Origin: Bicyclus anynana
Lineage: Eukaryota > Arthropoda > Insecta > Lepidoptera > Nymphalidae
Length of the DNA: 64,000 nt
Assembly: GCF_947172395.1 (NCBI RefSeq)
Contig: NC_069085.1
Coordinates: forward strand, 5,364,112 to 5,428,111
Direction of reading: 5' to 3'
Shown here: piece after piece, positions 1 to 10,679 of the stretch
How the letters are laid out: each line of letters begins with the position of its first letter
Numbering within the stretch: position 1 is the first letter of the stretch
Notes under the pieces: generated by a model
Told to the model about the DNA's origin: nothing
Database searches by the model: none
Seen by the model: only the letters and a program-made list of their open reading frames with translations
Translations under genes and position numbers: made by a program

Positions 1-127
1 AGAGTAAAATCTATTTCCATTCCAAATTTCAACCAAATCGCTTCAGTAGCCGCAGCGTGAAAGAGGAACAAACATACTTACACACTTACACACAATCTTT
101 CGCCTTTATAATATTAGTAGGATAGGA
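1..127 (-). mobile_element. Lep1-like Helitron fragment (family A), cut by window edge
   Basis: This is the 5' part of a non-autonomous Helitron read on the minus strand. Its outer end is the TC-TACTAATATTATAAA type start at about 121-127, followed inward by the 'GCGAAAG' and 'CGATTTGG' blocks shared with copies at 13376, 20844, 38454, 45201 and 60446. The 3' CTAG end lies beyond the window edge. Confidence 0.7.
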
Positions 128-820
128 TAGTTGTTACAAGAGATATGAATCTATGTTAGTACCAGCTCCAACCGCTATATTTCCCGCCGCTTCAACCAGA
201 ATCGGGACTTTTAATAAGAAAGTCGGTCCCGCAATTTGTCACGGCCTCGAACAGTAACATAATATATAAAAGCCTAAGCGCACCGTCAAGTTATTATTAA
301 ATGGCACTATAACTCATCAGGAAAGACATTAAGGACCCGTTGGACTTATTACAGTACATTAATTCCTCGACACGACTCTGGCCCCACCTTATCGTTAAGC
401 AGTCAATTTAAAGAGTAATTAAGAGAGTTTCAGAATTAGGTATTGAGCTGAAATATATGTTGGAAAATGTGGAAAATATTTTAAAATTTTATGTGTTATG
501 TTTAAAAAAGGTTTATGTTTTTTTCGACGATAGGTACGAGTCATTTTTTCATAATATTACGTTTTTGAACCTTAAAAGGACAAGAAGGAAGAAGGATATC
601 ACTTTGTTATCAATATCTCAGTGAAGACTCTTTTTCTCGGAAAGCGTGATAATATTAAATTAATTAAACTTAATTATGTTAATGCATACATCAAATACGG
701 GAGTTTCTGTACCTAATATTTTTTTCAATGACGAGGAAATCAATAGTTATGCAGTTGACTTCGTCATTTTTGTTATGGGCATCGTAATGTTGCAAAAGTA
801 TATATAGTTACATTAAGTTA
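128..820. other. AT-rich spacer, nothing recognised
   Basis: No long reading frame or repeat family was recognised. A TATATAAAAG string near 263-272 resembles a TATA box but has no supporting exon. Confidence 0.4.
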
Positions 821-1001
821 ATAGACTACAAGCCCTTGAACAAAAATTACCTGTGAAATGAGCGCGTACTGACCTGTACCGCTCAGAAATGACGGCATAG
901 TGCTTAGAGTTATTTTCTGATATAGTAACAGGCTTCTAAGCGTTATTCACGTTGGTTCATTTCACATGACTGCAATTTTTGTTCAAGGGCTTGTAGTCTA
1001 T
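821..1001. mobile_element. MITE with 28-bp perfect terminal inverted repeats
   Basis: Bases 821-848 and 974-1001 are exact reverse complements of each other (28 of 28). A weaker match continues inward around the shared TGTGAAATGA block. The 181-bp unit has no coding capacity, so I read it as a miniature inverted-repeat transposon. The target duplication is unclear and could be TA. Confidence 0.75.
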
Positions 1002-1432
1002 AAGTGCAGCTTGTCATTTACCATTCAAGTATTTTATTTTTAATTTATATGTTAATTATGTAAAAAAAAAATATTTTAGTAATATTTGTAGGAAAATATA
1101 TTGCAGTGCTCTCGCATTTTTTACTCAATCTAACTCCCAAATGTCAGTGTACGTAGCAACGTACTGAAATGGATCCCCTAAAAGTAAATAATTTTGCTTC
1201 CAATTTGTACCGGGTTGAGTGCATTTGGGTCAACGACGTTACTGGATTATACGAATCCAATTTTGTTGGCTACCAAATTTCACGAAGTAGCCGGTACGAT
1301 AGTGCAAACACACGTATGTGATGATATTCTATCTGAAATAGTAATTAAGCTATTGTGCTATACATAATACATATATCTAGTAGGTATAATACCTACACCT
1401 AGTACCTATAGATAATAAATGAGTCATAAGTG
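1002..1432. other. AT-rich spacer, nothing recognised
   Basis: Only short AT tracts and simple TAGGTA-type repetitions were seen. There is no gene or named repeat. Confidence 0.4.
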
Positions 1433-1732
1433 AACCTCTGCCTCTGAATCTGAAGGGTATGGGTTCGAATCCGGTCCGGGGCAAGCACCTCCAACTTTTC
1501 AGTTGTGTGCATTTTAAGAAATTAAATATCACGTGTGAAACGGTGAAGGAAAAAAATCGTGAGGAAATCTGCTTACCTGAGAATTTTCTTAATTCTCTGT
1601 GTGTCTGAAATCCGCCAATTCACATTGGACCAGCGTGGTGGATTATTGGCCTAACCCCTCTCATTCTGAGAGGAGATTCGATCTCAGCAGTGAGCTGAAT
1701 ATAGGTTGATAATGATGCTGATGATGATGAGT
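1433..1732 (+). mobile_element. tRNA-headed SINE, family C
   Basis: The head carries a pol III B-box-like GGTTCGAATCC at about 1465-1475, followed by a body shared with copies at 6751, 10680, 17513, 41893, 52689 and 56854. Recognisable body blocks are the CACGTG segment, the GTGAAGGA segment and the tail hairpin CTCTCATTCTGAGAGGAG. It ends in a TGATGATG-rich tail. This copy is close to full length. Confidence 0.7.
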
Positions 1733-1735
1733 CAT

Positions 1736-1962
1736 AATCATTATCATTAGATTACAAATTTCACTCTACGAATCATTGTCATCATCATCAGCATCATCAT
1801 CATCACCATCATTATCTGCATCATCGATTTTAATATTTTCAATGGCACATTTCAGGGGCGCTTTAGTCAGGCCTCCGCTCTCCTGGTAAGACATGTTATT
1901 AGCAGCTTTGACCCGCCATACTGCTCTATTTTGCGAGGTATCTTCACCCCCAACTTCCTTTA
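1736..1962 (-). pseudogene. possible transposon-derived coding fragment with Asp-rich end
   Basis: On the minus strand one frame stays open from about 1962 to a TAG near 1776. It reads QNRAVWRVKAANN, then a stretch ending in a run of Asp residues made from GAT repeats. The 'NR..W' pattern recalls the C-terminal region of retrotransposon reverse transcriptases, but the match is weak. There is no start codon, and a host exon cannot be excluded. Confidence 0.25.
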
Positions 1963-2320
1963 AATACTAATACAATATCATACAAAAAGTATCAGTTATC
2001 GCCCACGCGGACTGGTATATCCCAAGAATTTCCAAAAAAACTATAAAATACTTTTGGTATTTTAATAACGCAGTGTGTTTACTATATAATAATAATAATA
2101 ATCTCCACCTGTCGCCCTGACCCCCGGCCGTTTGGTCTCCCTGCCGGGGTGAATCCTCCGCCCGGTGCATATATGTATTTATGTAGCATATATTTATGCT
2201 TATTATTTTGCGTATCTAAGTAAATTTATGTATTTTCCTTTTGGCCTTATATCGAGATAATAATCCATACGGTGTATATCATATAGTATGTAGATATCAT
2301 ATAGGTGTATATCATATAGT

Positions 2321-2321
<1 letters not shown>

Positions 2322-2414
<93 letters not shown>
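2322..2414. repeat. (TAA)n microsatellite
   Basis: This is an almost uninterrupted run of about 30 TAA/AAT trinucleotides with one phase break. A shorter run sits at 2088-2103. It explains the poly-Ile, poly-Asn and poly-Leu pseudo-ORFs here. Confidence 0.95.
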
Positions 2415-2733
2415 TTCAGTATGTAAATATAATTGTATTGTATTCTTAATGTATTGTAATTTTTAGATTTAATTTTCTTGTTTATTTTTTTTTTAATTTT
2501 ATGTGACTTATTTTTTATTTTAATGGCTTTTAATTTATTGTAATCCGACATTTCTTTTTAGATATTAATTTGCATTGTATATTTTTTGACATTTCATTGC
2601 TGACAACTGTAGTTTTGACATAAGTTATTTTAATTAGTGAATGCTGTGATAACCTGTAATTAGCTGGGCAATAACTTAGTATATTAATGTAAATTATTGA
2701 CATGTGACATTGTATCAGCTGTTGGTTGTCCTT

Positions 2734-2762
2734 ATTAAATAAATAAATAAATAAATAAATAA
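2734..2762. repeat. (AAAT)n tetranucleotide run
   Basis: About seven AAAT units follow an AT-rich stretch that begins near 2415. It may be the A-rich tail of a decayed retroelement. Nothing else is recognised between 2415 and 3009. Confidence 0.8.
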
Positions 2763-3009
2763 GTAGATGACACTTTGTTGTCCACTTCAATATGTTGATA
2801 ATAAAGACCAAAATAGTGAAATAGGCCACAGGTGACTTAAGAATTGCTAACAATGGTAAACTAACAAACGTCAAAAATAATGAATTGGCCTGCAGGACTC
2901 AAACTCTGTGCTCATCTTTGGAACTTTTATGATTTTTACCTATGTATGAAACTAGGTAGGTAGGTACCTACTAGAATACCTACAAGACAAACGGTTCATA
3001 CCCCACTTT

Positions 3010-3321
3010 TTTTTTAATTCTTTACAAGTTAGTCCTTGATTACAATCTCACCTGGTGGTAACTGATGATGCAATCTAAGATGGAAGCGGGCTAACTTGTT
3101 AGGAGGAGAATGTTAACGGTTTCTACACGACATCGTACCGGAACGCTAAATCGCTTGGCGGTACGTCTTTGTCGGTAGGGTGACTAGCCACCGCCAAAGC
3201 CTCCCACCAGCCAGACCTGGACCTATTAAGAAGAACCTCAATCGGCTCAGCCGAGGATCGAACGCAGGACCTCCGTCTTGTAAAACCACCGCGCACACCA
3301 CTGCGCCACGCAGGCCGTCAA
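3010..3321 (-). mobile_element. tRNA-headed SINE, family D, near full length
   Basis: Read on the minus strand, the head at about 3321 (GTGGCGCAGTGGTGTGCG type, with a B-box-like GTTCGATCC region) runs into a body containing CCACCCTACCGGCAAAGACG-like sequence. It ends in a T-run at about 3008-3014, the complement of its A tail. Full or partial copies lie at 5610, 14055, 15145, 17095, 17718, 34071, 38367, 49695 and 50545. Confidence 0.8.
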
Positions 3322-3808
3322 AACGTAATTGAACACTATTTGTATAATACGCAAGTGATTTCGTTTCGTTTGTCCGGACGGCCTCGTCCGATATCTCGTT
3401 AGCCCCGTCACACGGACACTTGACACCGGAACGCAAACATGGCCGCCTTAATTGCTGTCAAACAGACAAGTGACCTGACCTGGCACGTTATTTTATTAAT
3501 TTATTTTACGCACGAGGGACACAAAGGGTATTTTTAGAACATGAATATGAATATTATACCCAAGTAAATTTTATTAGCAGCACCGACTCGCCTTGTGTAC
3601 TGTAAATAACATAACGAATAGGTAATGAGTCGTAGTTCTGTAGGATGTATGGGGATTACATTTTAACAACGCAAACGTATCATATAACTTCAAAGTGAGA
3701 CGTGTTTCTCATTTCCATAGCCGTGTTTATTTAAGACTTAAAAACATTAGTGAAAATATGAGGATTTTTCATAAATCAACGACGACTGTTAGTTGAACTT
3801 AGATATTT
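3322..3808. other. spacer, nothing recognised
   Basis: No exon-like segment or repeat family was identified between the SINE and the next Helitron. Confidence 0.4.
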
Positions 3809-4332
3809 TCTACTATATGTATAAAAATAAGTCGGGTTTTCCTTCCTGATGCTATAACTCTAGAACGCACGAACCGATTTCCACGGTTTTGCATTCGATG
3901 GAAAGGTCTCGGGCTCCGTGAGGTTTATAGCAAAGAAAATTCAGGAAAAGGTAGGGGTAGGGGTAGGGTAGGGGTAGGGTAGGGGTAGGGTAGGGGTAGG
4001 GTAGGGGTAGGGTAGGGGTAGGGTAGGGGTAGGGTAGGGGTAGGGTAGGGGTAGGGTAAGGGTAGGGTGGGGGTAGGGTAGGGGTAGGGTAGGAGTAGGG
4101 TATGGTGGGGTAGGGTAGGGTAGGGGTAGGGTAGGGGGTAGGGTAGGGGTAGGGGTAGGGTAGGGTAAGGTAGGGGTTAGGGGTAGGGTAGGGGTAGGGG
4201 TAGGGTAGGGGGTAGGGTAGGGTAAGGTAGGGTAGGGGGTAGGGTAGGGGGTAGGGTAGGGGTAGCGTTGGGTAGGGATAGTTGAAAGTTTACATCGAGT
4301 GTCACGCGGACGAAGTCGCGGGCGTCCGCTAG
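3809..4332 (+). mobile_element. Helitron-like element carrying a G-rich tandem array
   Basis: The element starts with TCTACTATATGTATAAA-type sequence at 3809 and ends with GGGCGTCCGCTAG at 4332 followed by T, as expected for a Helitron inserted between A and T. The first 140 bp differ from family A but the 3' end is the same. The middle is taken over by a GGGGTAGGGTA array. Confidence 0.65.
3952..4276 (+). repeat. GGGGTAGGGTA tandem array (325 bp)
   Basis: The plus strand consists almost only of GGGTA and GGGGTA units in an 11-12-base alternating pattern that degrades toward the right (GGGGGTA, GGTTAGG variants). Runs of three or more G recur every 4-6 bases over about 300 bp, the textbook pattern for G-quadruplex formation. 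On the minus strand it yields a meaningless Pro/Tyr/Thr ORF. It differs from the insect telomere unit TTAGG. Confidence 0.95.
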
Positions 4333-4729
4333 TTAATAATAGATAATGATCATGTTTCATGTCAAAGTTACGTCATTTATTTCGAAAACGGTAAAAAAAA
4401 ACGGTGCAGATGTAGATAATTATAGAATATCATAGTTTTATTCCGATAAAGCTAACATGAGCTACTCGAGTGAAACTATTCGATATTCGATATACGAAGA
4501 TAATGAATATTTTTTATTATTTCTAACAGATTCACAAAAGAAAAAAGTACGCTCGACTCATCATTTCATCAATTAGAGAAAATCAAATGATATTGAGAAA
4601 TTTGCCTTTCCATCACTGTGATAACTTGTGCCTCATCTAATATTTTAAGAAGCAATTGCTCATAGGCCAAGTGACTGGTGATCTTGGAGGTATTTGGTTG
4701 ACCCGTCCGTTGGACTCATATATACCCTA
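4333..4729. other. spacer, nothing recognised
   Basis: AT-rich sequence without recognised features. Confidence 0.4.
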
Positions 4730-4923
4730 CTAGCCGATTACGCGCGGTTTCACCCGCGTGGTTCCCGTTCCCCTAGGAATACGGGGATAATTATAGCCTA
4801 TAGCCTTCCTCGATAAATGCGCTATCTAACTGAAAGAATTTTTTTTAATCGGACCAGTAGTTCATGAGATTAGCGCGTTCAATCAAACAAACAAACTCTT
4901 CAGCTTTATAATATTAGTATAGA
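4730..4923 (-). mobile_element. short Helitron, family B, complete
   Basis: On the minus strand it starts TCTATACTAATATTATAAAG near 4923 and ends CTAG at 4733-4730, with flanking A and T as expected. Internal blocks (GTTTGTTTG, GATTGAACGCGC, GGGAACGGGAACCACGCG-like) match the copy interrupted by the BEL/Pao element at 22973-30064. It serves as an empty-site reference for that insertion. Confidence 0.7.
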
Positions 4924-5609
4924 TACTACTAGCAGTATTTTTACTACTTGGCGGAAAACAAATACGTTTTATTCATTAAAATAATTACATTATTTGATTT
5001 ATTAAAAGAAAAGTTTACAAATGTTGTTTTTTATTTAAAATCAAGTACAATCATCTATGTAAAGTATCTCATTCGATGGAGCTCTAACACCCTCATTAAC
5101 GGGATGGAATTACTTCGCTCTGCGATAAACTTTTAACGGTTCTTACTTTTCCTGGATGTCATAAAATAAAGCCAACAGTTAAACGAGTTTCATGATAAGT
5201 ATTTAAACATAAAAAGAAGTTTCCGAGGCTTATAATATTATAAGGCTTAACTATAATATACTATATAGTACTATACTAGTAAACATCCCCGACTTGGTCT
5301 GCGGAATCAAAATCAAAATCACAGAACGCATAATGGTCGATTTCCGTTTTTATCAAAAATTTAAAAATCAAAATTTTATATACCTAAACACCTTCACCAT
5401 CTCATTTGACCAGTAAATCGTGCTTGGTTAGAAAGCATATACCTAATCTTATTTAGATACTCGAGGTATCTTTATACTCAAGTTATAAGAATCAGGATAA
5501 ATATACCTCGGTTCCTTATATATGTATTTGTTCCAGACCTTAGCCATGCGTGTGATGAATGATAAAGCAAAACGCTTTGTACAAGTATCTACTAGGACTA
5601 GGGACTTAA
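4924..5609. other. AT-rich spacer, nothing recognised
   Basis: A small ORF at 4948-5136 has no family resemblance. No other structure was seen apart from short TATA-rich palindromic strings near 5250. Confidence 0.4.
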
Positions 5610-5718
5610 CGACAAGAATTTTTTTATTCTTTACGAACCCTAGACCTTGACTACAATCTCACCTGACGGCAGGTGATGATGTAAAGTAAGATGGAAGCGT
5701 GCTAACATTTTTTTTTTC
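5610..5718 (-). mobile_element. SINE family D, 3' fragment
   Basis: Only the A-tail-proximal body is present (TCTCACCTGA...GGTGATGATG...AAGATGGAAGCG), read on the minus strand. The rest has been lost at a T-run near 5710-5718. Confidence 0.6.
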
Positions 5719-5941
5719 ACAGCCCTTTCTGATGAAATTCCGACTGGTGCCTTCCGACTCGTACTGAGATCGTAACATGGGGAAGGAGGTACAAGGTCGA
5801 ATGCCTCCAGAGGACTAGGTAGTATAAAAAACACTATTCAAAGCACTCTCCATTATATAGACAAATCACATTATCTAGAGTACAGGCTTCCAGTGTTACA
5901 ATAACTCCTCCTAATACTAAAAAAAGTCTTAAATGTTTTCT

Positions 5942-6058
5942 TTACTAATATTATAGAGTCGTAGGGAATAATCTCCAGATCTCTTAACCGATTTTAAAAA
6001 GCCTGAATTTTATCCCCGTATTCTCACGGGAACGGGAACTACGCGAGTAAAATCATGG
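5942..6058 (+). mobile_element. Helitron family B, degraded fragment
   Basis: The order CTAATATTATA, CTTAACCGATTT, TTATCCCCGTATTC, then CGGGAACGGGAAC matches family B read on the plus strand. The 3' CTAG end is missing. Confidence 0.5.
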
Positions 6059-6595
6059 GGCGTTGACTTGTTATTAATAAGAATATTCGTTAAAATATTA
6101 GTTAAAAATAAGAAGTAAACGAAAGTGATTTTAAATGTGTTCTACAATATATCTAACCACCATTTTCAGAACTAATTTTCCGGCATGCTACATAACGTTT
6201 CATGGGTTGTCTCTTCTTGGATACATTACATGTAATAGGCGTTTATATATTCTGATAAAGTTAATCCCAGCAATCTACATAAACAGCGCACTGGGTTACT
6301 GAACGGTTCAACGCTCCCAATTTGCCGCTTAACAAATTATAGGTGAACTTTAGCCTTTTGAATTTTGTGAATTAATGTAAAATATTAGACATCCTCACGC
6401 ACTTGTTCTGCGGTTAAATCTGATTATTGTTGAGTGCATGAACTGTTTCGAATACTGTGAAAATTTTAATTGTTAATTTAACATTGCGATATTGTATTCT
6501 AACACTAGCGTGACTTCGTACGTAAAAAGTAGTTTATATGTTGCTCCATAGCCTCCTCAATCAGGTTGAAAGAATTTTAAATCGTTGTATAGAAT

Positions 6596-6735
6596 ACTAG
6601 CCGATGCCCCGCGGTTTCACCCACGTAGTTAAAGGGGGATAAAATATAGCCCATGACACTCACAAATGTTGTGGCTTTTTAAAGGTAAAAGAATTTTTGT
6701 AATCGGTTTAGTAGACTCTGAGATTAAGCCCTACA
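6596..6735 (-). mobile_element. Helitron family B fragment
   Basis: It begins at ACTAGCCGATGCC and keeps the GCGGTTTCACCCACG block, with TAATCGGTTTAGTAG near its other end. This is the 3' part of family B on the minus strand. Confidence 0.55.
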
Positions 6736-6750
6736 AAACCACAAATTTTC

Positions 6751-7025
6751 GTTATCAACCCATATTCGGCTCACTGCTGAGCTCGAGTCTATTCTCAGAA
6801 TGAGAGGGGTTAGGCCAATAGCCCACCACTTCATACACGCAGAGAATCAGGAAATTCTCTGGTATGCAGGATTCCTCACGATGTTTTCCTTCACCGTTGG
6901 AGACACGTAATATTTAATTTCTTAAAATGCACACAACTGAAAAGTTGGAGGTGCATGCACCGGACCGGATTCAAACCTACACTTTTCGGAATCGGAGGCA
7001 GAGGTCGTATCCACTGTGCTATCAC
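6751..7025 (-). mobile_element. SINE family C, near full length
   Basis: Minus-strand copy. The tail-side hairpin (GAGCTCGAGTCT ... CAGAATGAGAGGGG) is at 6778-6812 and the pol III-like head, with its degenerate B box, is near 6960-7020. Confidence 0.7.
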
Positions 7026-8112
7026 AAACTTTACCTCTTTATAATTTAGATAGTATAGATTTTATAAGATTAGATAAAAGTGGACAATATCAGTTTATAT
7101 TTTTTGAGTGGATTTGGTATTCAACATTAATTGTACCGAATTTGAGAGCCGTAGTTCTTTAACAACTAATTTCTCCGAATGGAGCCTCAGGCGTATTTTA
7201 CGGACGATTCAAGTATTTCGAGGACTAATTAAGTTCCGAAGCTTATTGTTTCTTTCCTTATCTCGGACGCCTTTACACTCTTCAGATGTAGATTACAGTT
7301 ATTTATTGTAAATTACACCATTCTGTGTTATGTATCTATTAAGTTTCTATATATTTTTTTGGCTATTCTCTACGTGTATAGATTGGTATATCGATAGATT
7401 GTATGTTGATTAATTGATCACGCAAAAATTACTGGATGAATTTTGATGAAATCTGTAACAACACCAGGGGCATAGCTACCGCCATACGAGCGTAATCCAC
7501 GATCTCATGTAATTCCTCGTTAGGGGCACGAATTTGATTAATAATAAATATGATCGTCGTAGGCATCAGATAAGAAACTATTTTTCAAAATTCGCCGGGA
7601 ATTCCCTGCGCGTTAGTAAAAAATCTAAAGCTTTAATTATTTAATTTAAATTAAAAAAATATATATAAAGCTTTATACCTTTCTTAGAGTAACTTTCATT
7701 AAATCATGCAAAAAAATCATTCATAAGGCAAAACCCAGAGAGGAATATACAATGTTTGTCAGAAAGAAGTTCGGATTGGCTTTACGTGTTCTGGAAAGCC
7801 TGGCTTCGAGCTTTATCCGGCTTTTCTGTCAATACATCGCCTTACTCGCTGCCAATAATACTCAATAGCTTTCCGCCGCACAGCCTCATCTGCGTAAGCT
7901 TTGTGGATGGTTACGGATTAGAATACATTTTAGACATTCACGGCATTAGGTGATAGCTGAGACTTTCTTAACAATTTTATAGTATAAGTGGGTTGAAATT
8001 ATTAAAACTTTCTTATTTACGCAAAAAGGAATTATAGTTACAAGTTCCTCGATTACAGGTGGTATTAACATTAAATATTTATTTTATTGCAGAGGTGAGG
8101 TATCAATGTTGG
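7026..8112. other. about 1.1 kb with no recognised gene
   Basis: Small ORFs at 7108-7311 and 7756-7953 show no family motif and no splice context. No repeat family was recognised. Confidence 0.35.
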
Positions 8113-8150
8113 TATAAATAAGAGGGTATTTTATGAGTCGAGCTCAGTTG
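8113..8150 (+). promoter_or_regulatory. possible TATA plus initiator core promoter
   Basis: TATAAATA at 8113-8120 is followed by an arthropod initiator-like TCAGTTG at 8144-8150. This places the A of TCA about 33 bases after the first T of the TATA box, close to the usual -31/-30 spacing. A GTAAGT donor-like string follows at about 8280. The downstream part (from 8256) matches dispersed repeat family F, so this may be a transposon promoter rather than a host gene start. Confidence 0.3.
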
Positions 8151-8255
8151 TTTGTTAGGCGTAGACAACGTCACGCTGCCAGTCACGTTAGTGATTTTGT
8201 GCAATAGCGTTTTGTGATGTAATAATTGTTTTTAATAAATTGTTTAATGTGGGCA

Positions 8256-8400
8256 TGGAGAGCATGTTGGGCAGAGAAGGTAAGTGTTTATGCATTTTAA
8301 AGGGATCCCTTAAACCTACCCCCAATGTCACAAGTCCTAGGACCTGCTCGAGGTGTTTCCTCTGTCACACAGGAATTCTACAATCACTATCGCTGCTACC
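8256..8400 (+). repeat. dispersed repeat family F (unclassified)
   Basis: Blocks AAAGGGATCCC, AATGTCACAAGTCC and GGACCTGCTCGAGGT recur in diverged form at 58590-58870 (plus) and 18720-18960 (minus). Three shared copies show it is a transposable or otherwise amplified sequence. No coding capacity was recognised. Confidence 0.55.
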
Positions 8401-8659
8401 CGTCACGTCTCATTATCTTTTTTGTTTTTTTCTTTTCGTAATTCTTGATAACTCAAACGATTTGAAAACAGCCGGAAAATCGAAATAACGAATTTCGTAA
8501 ATTCTTCAATATCATTTAACATATTAAATTAATGAATATAAATATCAAAAGTCTAGTTCTCCTCGTATACAGAACCACACCAGGCACGCCAAGTTTGGAA
8601 AATAGTGTTAAACCAAGACGCGTAGCTTTAACTTTAAGTTTTCTGCTTAACTTACCACC

Positions 8660-8722
8660 TTCATCATGACAAATTGACGTTTCAAAAGTGCTTGTAAACC
8701 AAGCCTAATTGAAATAAATGAA
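8660..8722 (+). mobile_element. LINE 3' tail fragment
   Basis: It contains GACGTTTCAAAAGTGCTTG, AAGCCTA and TTGAAATAAATGAATTT. The same terminal sequence ends the LINE at 30868-31468 and the tails at 17864 and 19868. Confidence 0.5.
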
Positions 8723-9061
8723 TTTAAAGTAAATAAGAGTCAAAGTTTTGTACATCATACTCACCTAGCTAGTACCTCACGCCTCCACATTAATACTCGT
8801 AATACATAACCCAGAAAGTTAAGCCGACTCAAATTGGCAAAGTTGTTTGTGTTGGCATACACACACAAAGCTCTTATCTGTTATGAAAGTAATAATATTA
8901 AGCACACAACACATCTTGAACTTTATACACTTGTAATGCGATAAGAGTAGACTCCGGATTTATGAGACTTTCATGGCTTACACAATTATTTTATAACCGG
9001 GAAGTCCAGGGATTTTGATTTGGGGACTGAATTTGGGCCTGGGGCCTTTTCTATCATTTGG

Positions 9062-9128
9062 ACTGGTAAACAGATGCGCTCTTTACCTATGATGCAATCA
9101 TAGGTAAAGAGCGCATCTGTTTACCAGT
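9062..9128. repeat. perfect 31-bp inverted repeat, 5-nt loop
   Basis: Bases 9062-9092 and 9098-9128 are exact reverse complements separated by TGCAA. The structure could extrude as a cruciform or fold as a short RNA hairpin. It is followed by a short GCAATGC-type repeat at 9129-9172. Confidence 0.95.
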
Positions 9129-9507
9129 GCAATGCAATGCGTGCAATGCGTGCGTGTGTGGGTGCAATGCACCCGGGCGCCGCGATCTCAGGGGCGTCCG
9201 AGTGTCCTTAGTTTATTTATCACTTATGAATCAAAATAATTATATTTTTTGGTATTTTTATATTTCTTCATAAATTAAAGCAGTAGAATGTATGTGGACT
9301 TAGATGTTTGCTACATAGACAGTTTTTGGTAGCACACTTGAAGTGCAATTCCATTTTAACGGTGCTCAGCATACCTAGGTACTAGAGAGTGCTAGGGTGA
9401 CGATTGCACCCGTTTGCTACGTGAGTTTGAGATGCTTAAACACATATTATAATTTTACAAATAATAGGTACATCAGCACGTTGGTTCTCAGATTATTTAT
9501 TTCTAAC

Positions 9508-9625
9508 TTGCAGACGCCGCGTGGTTTCACCCACATGATTCCCGTTCTCGTAGGAATACGGGAATAAAATAAAGCCTGTAGCACTCGGGGATAGTGTAGC
9601 TTCCCAATAGTGAAATAATTTTTAT
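9508..9625 (-). mobile_element. Helitron family B, 3' fragment
   Basis: GCAGACGCCGCGTGGTTTCACCC, TAGGAATACGGG, then GATAGTGTAGCTTCCCAATAGTG. The last block is the unit that has been tandemly amplified in the copy at 14545. Confidence 0.6.
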
Positions 9626-9862
9626 AAGTATAAAAATACTAATGGTAAACTTAAAATCTATATTTACTTATCTGACATCAACAAACAACAAAAAGAAATG
9701 TAAATAACTTTAAATAGATTCAAAAACTAAAAACACGCTTTTAGCACGCATTAAGAATTACAAATATTGGATTTAAGTCACGTGACTTTTTTTTTCGTAT
9801 TCCTGATAGCAAACCCTTTGATATCCATATCATGGGGGTTTTCCAAACGCCAGTGCGCCATC

Positions 9863-10085
9863 TTGGGGAGGCCGCCATATTGGATTTGTAATGACGTTTC
9901 TTAGGTAGTCATGTATTGTCATCAGAAGTCAGAGCGTGTGCAAAATTTCATCCTACACGATTTGTCTTTCCTACATAGTTAAAGTGATTGGGGAGGCCGC
10001 CATATTGGATTTGTAGTGACTTTTCTTAGCTAGTCATGTATTGTCATCAGAACTAAGAGCGTGTGCATAATTTCATCCTAATCCA
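9863..10085 (+). repeat. two-copy tandem repeat, period 125 bp
   Basis: The unit beginning TTGGGGAGGCCGCCATATTG occurs at 9863 and again at 9988. Each is followed by TAGTCATGTATTGTCATCAGAA and CGTGTGCA.AATTTCATCCTA with few mismatches. An imperfect preceding copy may exist. Nothing is recognised from 10086 to 10519. Confidence 0.85.
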
Positions 10086-10521
10086 AAACCGGGAAGAAGT
10101 GGGTCAAATTAAGATTCTAAGATTTTCTTACATACATATATAGTTACAAGTGAAGCTAATATAAAGCGTGGAAAAATATACAGAACAGCAGTTTTGCTGG
10201 TTGCCATTCCCACAGGAGTCGCTGTTCGGCAATTCGCCAACTTGTAATTATAGGGGAACTCACTTCTATAGTTTTAGTGTTATGGAAACTACCTATGGAG
10301 TACTAACTATGGGTCATATTTATAAAAATTAACTCTGTAATAAAAGACTATAGCAATTTACAAGTCAAAGAGTCTTCTCCATACCAAAGCTATGCTAAAG
10401 CGATTCTATATACATACTATACATTTTCAAACATACGCATAATCGATAACTAAACAATCACTAATGAATATTCTATTCATTCCTTGCTTTGACGTAGTTC
10501 AAAGAGTAATAATTTATAATA

Positions 10522-10625
10522 TAACTTGCCTGCTTACCCAGTGGTTAGCTTGTGTCTTCAGACCGTGAGATCGTAGATTCGTGGCCTGAGTCAGGTAATG
10601 AAGTACCGAACTTCTCTTTATTCAA
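10522..10625 (+). mobile_element. SINE-like fragment, family H
   Basis: A tRNA-like head (CCCAGTGGTTAGCTTGTGTC... GAGATCGTAGATTCGTGGCC) resembles, on the opposite strand, the sequence at 50290-50545. The B box is degenerate. Confidence 0.4.
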
Positions 10626-10679
10626 TCAAAATTATCAGTAAAGTTTCTTTGTTACCGTGATATATAAAGAGATAAATTT

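Noticed and set aside
263..300. TATATAAAAG as a promoter
   Set aside because: No convincing initiator, exon or ORF follows; such strings are frequent in AT-rich DNA.
2241..2551. Poly-Ile/Asn/Leu ORFs on both strands
   Set aside because: Translations of the (TAA)n microsatellite.
3952..4276. Interstitial telomere repeat
   Set aside because: Units are GGGTA/GGGGTA; the insect telomere is TTAGG. Only occasional GGTTAGG variants occur, best explained as array errors.
3941..4360. 139-codon minus-strand frame rich in Pro, Thr and Tyr
   Set aside because: It is a direct translation of the G-rich tandem array in a Helitron; no start context, no motif, no composition expected of a protein.
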